NCBI GenBank assembly: GCA_027625915.1
Contig: JANTQA010000057.1
Coordinates: 8,122,001 to 8,186,000, forward strand
Source: Anaeramoeba flamelloides
Taxonomy: Eukaryota > Metamonada > Anaeramoebidae
Reading direction: 5' to 3'
DNA: 64,000 nucleotides
The stretch's first letter is position 1. Every line of letters begins with the position of its first letter. The notes under the pieces are model-generated. The model was given only the letters and a program-made list of their open reading frames with translations. It did no database searches and was not told the DNA's origin. Of the stretch, positions 13,061-23,800 are shown piece by piece. The translations under genes and the position numbers were made by a program.

Positions 13061-14563
13061 ATTATTAAAAATCTTCAGAATCCAACTTTTAAAAGCAGTC
13101 ATTTTACTTTAAGTATTACACAAATTAGATATTTTTAATCTAAATATGATAATTATCAGAGAAATAGAAAATTGGAATAATATATAATTGATAAAAAATA
13201 ATAAAAGTATAAAAATAAGTTCCCATCAGGATACTCCAATAAGAAATACAAAAACAACCCATACAACTCATAGTAAATGATATAAAACTAATTTGATCAA
13301 GAAATTAAGATAAAAAAACTGGATTACCATAAAAGATGATTTGGATAAAACAGAAAACACTAATTGGGAAAATCTTAGATAAGAAGAAATCAAAAAAAAA
13401 AAACTTGACAAAACTTTTTTATTACCTCTGAACTATCAAGCAGAATCTTAATAAAAAAGAAGAAAGAAAACCCAAAACTGAAAAATACCTTAAAATTACC
13501 GAATTTCTATATAAATTCACTGAAAAACACTCATACCTAAATTGAAAATCATCAAAAACTGGATTCAAACTAAAATCCATCACAAACAGTTCCAATATTT
13601 ACACTTGAAGATGGGAAATAGAAGTAAAATCCAAAATTTTCCCATACTACAAAAGAACAATTTAGGATCTATAAAATTTCAAATGATGCTGTAAAAGAAA
13701 CCAAAAAACTTGAACCATTGGAAAAATGAACTCAAAAAAATCAAGAATTGGATAAAACATCTTTCTCAAACAGGATACTGATGAATTGACAAGGAAGAAG
13801 AAACTTAAAGAAATCCAAGATTTCCTAATAATAGTCTACTTTTTGGATAATACATGTCAACTCACTTTTCAGAAAAATCAGAACTCAAATCCAAATAATT
13901 AATATCAAACCTAAAAATACAAACTAAATTGATAAAAACTTTCAATTTTTTTCTTAATTACATTTTTCTAATATTGTTTATTTTTTATTCACTTTTTTAA
14001 TAAACTCTTTGTATTATTTAAACTTTTATGAATTTTTAGAAAAATTATTCGAGTTTAAAATACTTCTAATTACGGTTCATAGACATTTTGTGAATTCGAA
14101 TACATGCACTTACTCAATTTGAAAATCTCCCATTACAAGATTAAGTGTTTTTTTGACTCTTAATTCCTTATAAAAAATCAAAAACCTATACAAATAGAAA
14201 ATCATTTGAAACTTGTGCCTCCTTAAAATAATAATTAGAAGAAAAGTATCAATTGTTGGACACTCAAAAAGTGTTTCTCATAATATTATATTTAACTCAA
14301 GGGTGTCTTATCGATGAGATAGATCCCTTATAAAAAAAAACTTTTTTAAAAAAATGATTGATTTTTATTTTATTACGTAATATAGAAATAAATTTTGTTA
14401 CAACAAAATAGAAAAGATCTTTAATCACTGTAGAATTAATTGTAGTGTTTTTTTATTGTTTCAAAACTGGGTTTCGATAAATTGATGTTTCAATCGGTAA
14501 AAAAAACAGAAAGTTTTAATCATTTTTTAATAATTTTTTAACATTCTCTAATTTCAAATTACA

Positions 14564-15835
14564 ATGTCAAACAACTTGCCTAAAGTTACTGAAATACTTG
14601 AAGAAACAGAAAAAAAGGAAATTAAAAAGAAAGAAAAAGAGATCGAAAAAACAAAAGAAAACGACAAACAGAAAAAAACAACAACAAAAACTAAAAAGAC
14701 AACAACAAAAACAGAAACTAAAAAGAAAGAAAAAAAACAAGTCAATGAAAAAAAAACAGAAAAAAAAGAAGAGGAAGATCTAACTTTGAACCACGCATTA
14801 TTTATGGACGAATTGCCACAAAACCTTGGAGACAATTCTGAGCTTGAAGCAATCCAAAGTCTAATTTATGAAGATCCACCCGAGGAGCGTGCAGAAAATT
14901 TTAAAGAAAGAGGCAATGAGTTCTTTAGACTCGAACCACCACGCTACAAGGAAGCTCTTGAATATTACACCAAGGCGATCCGACAAAATTCCAAAATTGA
15001 TGACAATAATGCCATCTATTACACAAACAGTGGGCTATGTAATTATAAGATTGGCAACCTTGGTACCTGCGTGAAGGAATGCAAAACGGCAATAAAATTC
15101 AAGCCCAGCCATGCCAAGGCATGGTATTGGATGATCTCTGCTTTATTCAAATTAAGAAAATACGAAGAAACAATCAAGTATTCGAAAAAACGCAAGGAAG
15201 TCATAACAAAGCCAAATAAACAAATCGAGAAATTTGTAAAATTGTCGATCCAAAAAATTGAAGAAAGAAAACAAAGGAAAAAGGATCAAGAAATCATTGA
15301 AAAGCATAACAACTTGGAGATGAAAAAATTCCATCGTGCAATTCGAAGGAAAAAATGGCGTCTCGGTGATGTTGGCTATCCAGCCTTTGGAAACTTTGAT
15401 CCACAGAGATGGTTTGATCCACAAACACAAGAATACCACACCTCGGCACTGTTTGTTTACGAAGAGCACTCAACAGTTGACTTTGTTCGAGACTTTTCTG
15501 AAAATAGGACATTCGGCGAAGTCGTTCGAGAGATTTTCCCTCGAAAAGCCGAAAAAAACCCTGAGAAATTCCCTTATTGGGACGCAAAAAGAGAGTACGT
15601 CTTGGAAGATATTGAAATTTATTGGATCACAAACGAAATGCCCGTGAAGGTTGAATCGCAAATACATAAAATCGAAAGAAATACTAAAACAAAAAAATTT
15701 GTTAAAGTCAATTTTAAACAAAAATTATCAGATATTTTAAACAACCCTCTTTATGTAATACCTGGTTACCCTGTTTTTTATCCTGTCGTGAAAAAATCCA
15801 AATTTAAAAAAATTTTACTCAATAAAGATTTATAA
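14564..15835 (+). CDS. TTC4: TTC4/Cns1-type TPR co-chaperone of Hsp90
   Basis: A 423-residue protein without introns. TTC4/Cns1 binds the C-terminal tails of Hsp90 and Hsp70 through a TPR carboxylate clamp and supports client folding and translation factors in cytosol and nucleus. A Lys/Thr/Glu-rich N-terminus (1-75) precedes the family segment FMDELPQNL (80-88), three TPRs (about 110-212; FKERGNEFF, YYTNSGLCNYKIG, AKAWYWMISALFKL), a charged helix (about 215-260) and the C-terminal wheel domain (about 285-423; LFVYEEHSTVDFVRDF, FPYWDAKREYVLEDIEIYW). Clamp positions K114, N118, N155 and K185 are present, but the usual Arg four residues after the third-repeat Lys is Trp189. Human TTC4 is 387 residues, so the extra length is mostly the Lys-rich leader. 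Codon use is visibly less AT-extreme than in the other genes, which suggests good expression. Confidence 0.93.
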   Translation: MSNNLPKVTEILEETEKKEIKKKEKEIEKTKENDKQKKTTTKTKKTTTKTETKKKEKKQVNEKKTEKKEEEDLTLNHALFMDELPQNLGDNSELEAIQSLIYEDPPEERAENFKERGNEFFRLEPPRYKEALEYYTKAIRQNSKIDDNNAIYYTNSGLCNYKIGNLGTCVKECKTAIKFKPSHAKAWYWMISALFKLRKYEETIKYSKKRKEVITKPNKQIEKFVKLSIQKIEERKQRKKDQEIIEKHNNLEMKKFHRAIRRKKWRLGDVGYPAFGNFDPQRWFDPQTQEYHTSALFVYEEHSTVDFVRDFSENRTFGEVVREIFPRKAEKNPEKFPYWDAKREYVLEDIEIYWITNEMPVKVESQIHKIERNTKTKKFVKVNFKQKLSDILNNPLYVIPGYPVFYPVVKKSKFKKILLNKDL

Positions 15836-16639
15836 TTTTATAATTTGTTTTTTTCCATGTTGTTTATTTTATTTTTCACAAAATCGGCTTCAAGGTATCT
15901 TTTCTTCTTTTTTATAATTCTATTCTGTTTTTTTTTTTTTTTTCTCAAAAAAGATTCAATAATAATATTAATATTGATCCAAGAATATTATATTTTTAAC
16001 AGTGTGTTTAATATATTCTTTAAACAAATCTGATTTCCAAGAAAAATGATCCCCTTTCTACATATATCAAACCAAGCAGTTATGAATCTGATAAAAAAAC
16101 CATTGTAAAAAATCAAATTTGGATAAACTATTTTTGATAATTTGATTTACAATATCATTCCCAACATTTTATGTCATTTTTTATCATTTAATGATACCCA
16201 ATATATATTATCATTATGTTTTTTAAAGTTAATAAAATTGAAAATCTTTATTATTGAGTTTATGTATATCAACCAAAATTGATTTCAAAAAATGTTAGTA
16301 ATAAGGAACAAATAAAAATTTTTAAAAAAAAAATTAAACATTTACCAATTTTTCACTTTTTAATAACTTCACTTATAATAAACACTATTGATTAATAAAA
16401 GATCTTTGATCGATAAATATTTTTAACAATATTTTATCAATTTAAGTTGGAAAATCCTCTCTTCCAGTTTCTATTAATATTTTTTTTCCATTTAATAGTA
16501 AAAAATTTGAAAATTTTTTTCGTCGCAGTTAAGAGTACATTTTATTATATTTTAAAAGTGTTTTAAATTAGTAAATTACTTTCAAATAGAGAAACAATTA
16601 TTTTAACTTTGGAAGAATTATTTATTCTTTGAAATTGGA

Positions 16640-17420
16640 AATTTTTTTTTTTTTTTTGATTTTTATATTAGGTTTTCCATAATATAAATCAATAGAGTAA
16701 AATTCTATTGATTTTACCCAATTCTTTTAAATTCTGGAAAAACAAGTACATTTACATTAGTTTTTTTTTAATTTTTGAAATAAACCGAAAATTTATTTAA
16801 TTTTTGGTCTAATATAAACATTTTAAAAAAATACAGTTAGATCAAATTGAGTTTTCAGTTTATTTGGAAAATCAATAGATTTTAGATACAAAACAGAAAA
16901 CCCCAAGAAAATAAAGGCATTGGACAGCATTGGACGGAACTTCATGACACTATAAGGACATTTTTCTCTATTCTTTTGAATTTTGGAAAAGCTAGGCACT
17001 TGACGACACTTATCATGAGGTTTTCCAGAATTTAAAATAATCGAGTAAAATCAATAGGATTTTACTCTATTCTTTTAAATCCGCAAAAACCTTAGGTACT
17101 AGTCTTGACACAGAATATTTATCAACAATTGTTTTTATGTTTATTTTCGTTTTGTATTTGATTAATATATCATTTTTCAAACTATTAGTTAAGATGTATT
17201 CGAAAGAATATTCCAAGTTGAATTTAACTCAAATTCATTGTCACATCCATTTAAAAAAAATTTACCCCAAAATAGAACTTTTTTTCTAAACTGGAGATTT
17301 TTAAAAATTGTAGTACTATTAACAACAATAAATAAAATAGCCTTAAATATTTTCAATTATGGGAATGTTGGGTCTATTAGGAATAAAATGTATTATTAAC
17401 CAGAGCTGAAAAGAGCATTA
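16640..17420. repeat. Dispersed repeat R, copy 3 (type-2 tail)
   Basis: Shows the R-core motifs (TTAGGTTTTCCA, AAAATTCTATTGATTTTACCCAATTCTTTTAAATTCTGG and GGCACTTGACGACAC-like boxes) followed by a tail that matches copy 4 (57290-57620) rather than copies 1 and 2: TTACCCCAAAATAGAAC, AGTACTATTAACAACAATA, GGGAATGTTGGGTCTATTAGG. Confidence 0.6.
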
Positions 17421-17889
17421 CAGATTTTTTCTTATGAAAATTTCATTGAATAAAAGTAAACTAGAAGATTTTTTGTTTATTATTATAAGATTTCGATATT
17501 AGAAATTATTAGTATCATTTTTTTCTTTCTTTATTCTTTTTTTCTTCAACTTGGTGATCAAAAAAATATTTTCTTAAAAAAATGAAAAATAATAAAAAAG
17601 AGAAAAAAGAAAAAATTAAAAGAAAAAAAAAATAAAAAAAAAAAAAAGCAAAAAGCAAAACAAAAAAAAAAATTTTACTAAAAAAAATTTACAAAATTAG
17701 AAAAAATGATTTTGATCTAAAAATTGCTATTTTAGTTTGAGAAGAATAATAACTTAAAATCATAGAATATATTCTATTTCTCCAATAAAACTGGAAACAT
17801 TTCCCTGAAAAAGAGTATAATTTGTTAATTTATTATGAACATTCTATTATTGATCATTATTCCTAATCCTTGTTAGTTCTTTAATTTTC

Positions 17890-19390
17890 TGAGCACCCCG
17901 GATTTGCCTAAATTTCATCAAGTTTTAAAATAAAAAATTTAAAATGAAATTGATTACACATTAATATATTTATTTTCTTATTCGTCATTAATTCAGATTT
18001 CAATTATAATAAAAAGTTAAAACAGTTCATTGATGAAGTTGTTATATTATTATTTTTTTTTTTTTTTGTTTTTGAAAAAAAAATAATAGTTATTCATTTT
18101 TACATTTTGATTAAAGATATTTATTTTTTTTAATATTTTAAATAAGTAATTTTATTACAATAATAGTAATTAAAAATACCATAAATTGATTTATTAATAA
18201 TAAATATCAAAAAAAGTTCTTAAAATTATGATTAAAACAAATAAAAAAAATATATTAAACAAGAACTTTATTTTTTTTTAGATAAAATTTCAATAAATAG
18301 AAAATCAAGAGAAATATGAAATTCATTTTTTAGGCCAAAATTATTATTTTAAAATGAATAATTTTCTAAAATTTTTATTTAAACAATATAAAATCCATGA
18401 AATAACAAAAAAAAATAATTATAAAATAATTTTATTTAATAAATGGAATTTAAACAAATATAAACTTTTTAATTGGTAAAATAATTATCCCACAATATCT
18501 AAAAAAAAATATAAAATAATTTATATATATTATTCAAAGATAATAAATATAATATTCAAAACCAACGAAATTTTTTTTGAATTTTGTTATGAATAAAAAT
18601 TTGAAAAAAAATCTTTGCGATATTTGGATTTTTCCTTTATAAATTAATCCAGATATTGTAATTTATTTTTGATCTATGTCATATTATTCAATAATATTTT
18701 TATTTAATATCTAGATTTTAAAAATCAAAAATTAAAAAATAGTCAAAATTAAAAAAAAAAACCAATTATTAATCTGACTCTAACTATTGGCAAAAATTAT
18801 TTAAATTTGAAAAAAATTCTTGTTGAAAAAAATTCCAATTTTAATAATGAAAAATAATATCTTTTTTTTCAAATTTAATTTATATTTTTTTTTATTTTTA
18901 TATTATTTAGAACCTAATATATAAAATTGTTTTGAATGATAATCAATAGACAAAAAAAATTTCTATATGAGGCAAAAATATCTTTTGTAATGAATAAATT
19001 ATTTATTAAAGTATGTGAGGCAATTTTGAGGTACAAATAGCGCTTAAAAAATTCAGTAACCAACTCTAACTTTTAATCATTAAAACTAAGAAGTTTTTGC
19101 TGTTTCAACAATACTTTTCAAAAAAAATAAAAAAAAAAAATATTTTTTTTTGTCAAAATTTAATAGAAAAATAATAACATCACAATAACCAAGAAAATAT
19201 TTTACTATGTGGTACTTTTTTTCTCAGGTTATTTTTTTATTGTAAATGACTATTCAATTTTTAAAATTAAAATTTTCTTTCTAAGATAATTTTTTATAAA
19301 TTCTATATATCTTAATCCTCTGATAACAATTCAATTTAAATTTTTTATTTCGAAGGTAATTAAGATATTTGGGGCTCTAAGGGATATATA
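17890..19390. repeat. Dispersed repeat D, copy 2
   Basis: Collinear with copy 1 at 11380-13060 over about 1.5 kb. The right edge ends GGCTCTAAGGGATATATAT where copy 1 has GTTCTAAGCGATATATG. No long frame is conserved between copies, so there is no sign of coding. Confidence 0.7.
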
Positions 19391-19878
19391 TATATATAAA
19401 ATGGGTTTCATAAACAAACTAAAATTCAAAATTTTCCTAAAGTTAAAACAGTTCAAAGAATAATAATAATACAATTTTATTTAAATTGGAAATAAGTTTG
19501 ATTTTTCTAAAATATAAAAATCATTTTTTCATCTTTTGTTTTTTCTATAATCATTTTATTTTTTCAATTATTGTAGCTTCTATCTGTGAGATTAGATTCA
19601 AAATTTTTTTTTTGAACTTTTGATATTAGGTCTCAAGTTGTGTTGTTCAAAATAGAAGAACTCAAATAAAATTGGCCAATGGTATTCTAACCTTTGATCG
19701 ATCAATAATTAATCTAGAATTTCAACAAATTTACGAATTCATTATTTTTGAATTGTTCATTAAATATTTTTAACACAAACTAAATGGATTTATTTGTATT
19801 GATAATTATTTATATTTCATTTTTCAGGTATTATAATTGATAAATAATTGTATACTTTTAAATTAGTGAATGATTCTA

Positions 19879-20411
19879 AACCCCATTCCAAAAATTTGGA
19901 AACAACCAAAATCAAAAATTGTTAAAAAAAATCCCAATTGATCATATTTTTCCAAACCTAAAATAAAACCACATCTAAGTTACCCGAGTGGATTACTGTT
20001 TTTCCAAGTAATCATTTTCAATCCAAATAAAAAAAAAAAATATGAAAAAAAAAAAAAAAAACATAAGTCCAAAATAATGAAACGAGTGGCAATAAAAAAT
20101 GTATTGATAAATTTGTTGAAATTTCACCAACAATTGTTGATCGATCAAATGTAAAGATACCATTGACCAATTGTATGTGATTTTCCAATTTAACAAACTC
20201 AACACTAACCTTCTATCAACCATCGAAAAAAAAATCCAGAACTAACGAAACAGATTAGGTAACTGGAAAAAAGGAAACAAAATCAATACACAAAAGACAA
20301 AAAATGAAATAGTATGTTTGCAAAATCAAAATTATTTCGAAATTGAATCTAAACTGTAGTATTGTTATTCTTTCGAACGTTTTAAACGGTTTCCAAATTT
20401 TTGGAATTTAG
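19879..20411. mobile_element. MITE family T, copy 1 (TA-flanked inverted-repeat element)
   Basis: Starts AACCCCATTCCAAAAATTTGG after a TA (19877-19878) and ends with the inverted match CCAAATTTTTGGAAT before another TA (20412-20413). About 530 bp, same length as copy 2. Inside, GATCGATCAA and TTGGTCAATGG-type boxes are shared with copies 2 and 3. Inverted ends plus TA flanks fit a non-autonomous Tc1/mariner-type element; no transposase frame was recognised. Confidence 0.65.
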
Positions 20412-20695
20412 TATAATTTGGTATTTATTCCTCAATTGATTAAATAAGATTTTTTTTTCAAAAATTGATTGTTGTTGTGTTAAAAATTTTGAGTTGGAGT
20501 TTAATATTGCTGATAATCCCTAACAACTACAAATAAAAAAATTTCTAACAAAAAGAATTCTAATTGATTTCAATTTTTCTAGGTTTTTGGTTTAACTCAT
20601 ATAAAAACAACAATATTTAACATAACTTTAGCAAGAAATTCATAATGAATGATAAAACGAATTATTGTATAAACCTACCCCAGTAAGGTGGGAAA

Positions 20696-20696
<1 letters not shown>

Positions 20697-20737
<41 letters not shown>
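20697..20737 (+). repeat. Poly(A) tract of 41 A
   Basis: An uninterrupted run of A ending about 100 bp beyond the stop of the ZnT6-like gene (minus strand, so a T tract in its 3' flank). It is the longest homopolymer in the window. It could be a retroposon tail or simple slippage; no retroposed body was identified next to it. Confidence 0.9.
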
Positions 20738-20738
<1 letters not shown>

Positions 20739-20841
20739 AAACAGGCAAAAATCAAAACATAATATTTATTAAAATATTAATGAAAATTTTTATAATAAAA
20801 AATATATTTTTACAGAAAATAGGATTTAAAACAAAAGTGTT

Positions 20842-23800
20842 TTAGTCAATTTTCTTTTCGTTAAATATTGAATTCTGTTCATTTGAAATATAATTCTTCA
20901 ATTGTGGATAAATTGATTGTTGTTCTATCTTTCGTTTTTCAATTTCAACAGTTAAATGTGAAATTATTGGCCGGAATATTTGCTTTACTTCATCAAGTAT
21001 TTGCTCTTCAAGCGATTGGTTGCGAATTATTATACGCAAAGATCCAATATAAACACCATCATTAATTGACCAGAAACGTTCTGTATTATATTCCACTACA
21101 CCTTCGACATTTAAAACCTGGGATAAGCAACTTTTAATCTTTTCTGAAACTGGCGCAGGGGTTGTTTGGAGTAAAATCAACGATGTGCGTTTTATTAAAG
21201 GCAAGGAATAAACACCAAGGCAAATTCCCGAACATAGGTAACAAAAAGGACGTATAAAATTGATTCCTGTTTTTGAGAAAAAATATACTAAAATTGAAGC
21301 TGATACTAAAAGAAAATCTCCAAAAAAAACTAAAAAAATTCCATGAAGATTAACATATTTATTTTCATTGAATATTGACCCAAGCCTTGCATACCCACGA
21401 AGATGAAATAATAAAAAAATATCAACCCCCAATCTTGTGCTTATTAAAAAAGGTTTGGATGTTGCTCTATTAATAAATAAAATAATGAATAAATTCACAA
21501 ACAAATGAATATTTGTTTATTTGATTTTAAAAGAAAGCGTGAATAGATTATAATACTTTTTTTAAAAAATTATCATACTTTGTATTTCAACCTTCTGGTA
21601 AAATTTTAGTGTAAATTCAAAGATAAAAAAAATAATTTAGATAGCACTTTATTTCTAACAAATTTTTTTGAGGATTTAATCCTTAATTAAACTTTGATTT
21701 TTTCCAAAAATTTTCATTTTGAAGTTTATTTCTTTAAATTATTGTTTATATATGGTAATAAAATTTAAAAAGCTTCACTAATCGAGGTTAGTGTTGAGAG
21801 AGTTTGTTGTTTAAAGTTTGGGTTTGTAAATAATAATTTAACATTTTTAAAATGATTGAATAAAGATAATATATATATATATATATATAAATAAGATATT
21901 TCCAAAAAAGTGGAGCATTTTTTTTTACATTTCATAAAAAATAATCTTTTTTAGTGATGGTAATCATTAATTGACAATACCAAATTAAGTTTAATATTTC
22001 TACCATTGAATAAACCACTTATGTATTTAATTCAAAGCATGTTAGTTGAAATATTCCCAAAAAATGAAAAAAAAAATAAAATTTTTATTGGTTAAAGCAA
22101 TGTACGACCAATTTCAATAAAAAACCGGAAATATGGAAAGGAAACAAATGATTTTTTAAACACGAAAATGCAGTTATATGTTTTTAATTATATTGTAAAT
22201 TTTGTTGAGATTATACATGTTATGAAAATATTTTTTTCGATCAAAAAGAAAATAATAAACACCAATTTTCACACATAAAAAAATATCCGATAAAATCGAG
22301 ATCAGAAATTTTAATATATTTTATTTCTGCAATACAATACTAAGAAACAAATTGAATTATTATCAAGAATCTATAAATGGTGGTTAATGATTTTATATAT
22401 TTAAATCCTTTTTTGAAGAATGGGTTATATAAATATATTTTAAAATAAATTTGCCCCACATTCTAGGAAATAGCTTATATATATATATATATAATGTTCT
22501 AAATTGTTTGTTTATTTCATTAAGGGCTATCTAAAAATAAAGCCACTAAAAGGTATGTATGAGTTAAAAAGTTGTTGAATTATACTCTTTATCTCTTGGG
22601 ATCCATAAGAACTCTTAAATTTCAAAATTTTGGAATTGGAAATTTTGCCTGATCAGATACCTAATTGCAAGTTGGTAATAAAAACCACAACCTAACCCTT
22701 TTTGATAAGAGTTGTGGTTTTTAAAAGGTTTTTATTGGAAACTAGATAAGCTAAATTTCAAAAATAGGGGCAGATTTTTCATCAGAAAAAACTTTTTTTA
22801 ATTTTTTTTTTTTGAATAAAAATGTATTTTAGGAAAGTTTTTAGAGATAATAACCAATATAGATTAATAAATAAAAATATTGTGTAATCATTTTATTTTT
22901 TGAGAGATAAATGAAAAAAGAAAAAAATTATAAAAAAAAAGTTTGCAACTAATTTTGAAATTTGGCTTAATAAACCGCATTCCAAAAATTAGTACAGACA
23001 CCCAAAATCAAAAATATGCAAAAAAAATCCCAATTTATTGTATTTTCGGATTTATTGTTAAGAACTAAGTGTTGGACACTTAATCTGGTAAAGAGAGAAT
23101 TTTGAAGTGACTAAATTTGTGTATCCTAATTCAAAGAGTATTTAAATAGTCACAGTCATTAGAAGAATTTTAAACTCAATTTAGTTTTCTAAAATATAAA
23201 TTTATTATATTTTTCCTCAAACGTAATATTAAATCTTGTTTAAGTTACTTAGTATTAATGTTTTTATATGTAATTATTTTTATCCAAATAAAAGAAAAAA
23301 ATAAAAAACCAGAAAAATAAAAATCAAGAGTGAATCCAAAATGATGAAACTAGCAGACCAAAAAATTGTATTGAATTTATTGTTTAGGGTTAGATGAAAC
23401 CTCATCTAATCTGTTAAAGAAAGAATTTTGATGTGACTAAATTTGAGCCTTCTGATTCAAAAAGTATCTAATAGAATCTTTTAATTACAGTAATTAGAAG
23501 TATTTTAAACTCAATTTAGTTTTCTGAAAAAAAAAAGAAAAGAAAGAATAAAAAAATGAAGAACTAGGGAAAAAAATGGTAAAAATTAAAGAGTGAAGAG
23601 TGGGGGAAATAAAGAAAGGTTTAAAATAAGTCGTAAGAGTTTGGAGTTTAAAAAATGCATTAGTAAATTTGTTGAAATTTCACCAACAATTGTTGATCGA
23701 TCAAATGTTAAGATAGCATCAACTAATTGTATGTGATTTTTTTCTTTAACAAACTCGGTATTAACCTTCTGTCAACCATTGAAAAAATTTCCCAGATCTA

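Larger units (their letters stand above)
10490..14563. other. Intergenic, decayed and repeat sequence
   Basis: About 4 kb between the Furry-like and TTC4 genes. It contains a broken coding fragment (10880-11337), repeat D copy 1 (11380-13060), and an A-rich stretch (about 13190-13930) whose plus strand is strongly purine-biased and studded with stops, resembling a very old pseudogene that cannot be named. 14000-14563 shows no structure beyond the presumed TTC4 promoter. Confidence 0.6.
15836..20841. other. Intergenic, repeats and MITE copies
   Basis: No gene is supported. Contents in order: AT-rich sequence to 16640; repeat R copy 3 (16640-17420); A/T-rich spacer with purine runs around 17580-17700; repeat D copy 2 (17890-19390); a decayed T-family element (about 19410-19870); T-family copy 1 (19879-20411); an A41 tract (20697-20737). 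Confidence 0.6.

Noticed and set aside
15152-15721. Antisense frames opposite TTC4
   Set aside because: They arise from the higher-GC coding strand of TTC4 and show no independent family match.
19993-20223. 76-residue minus frame in the T element as a transposase remnant
   Set aside because: No DDE motif or helix-turn-helix pattern; equivalent stretches in copies 2 and 3 are not open.
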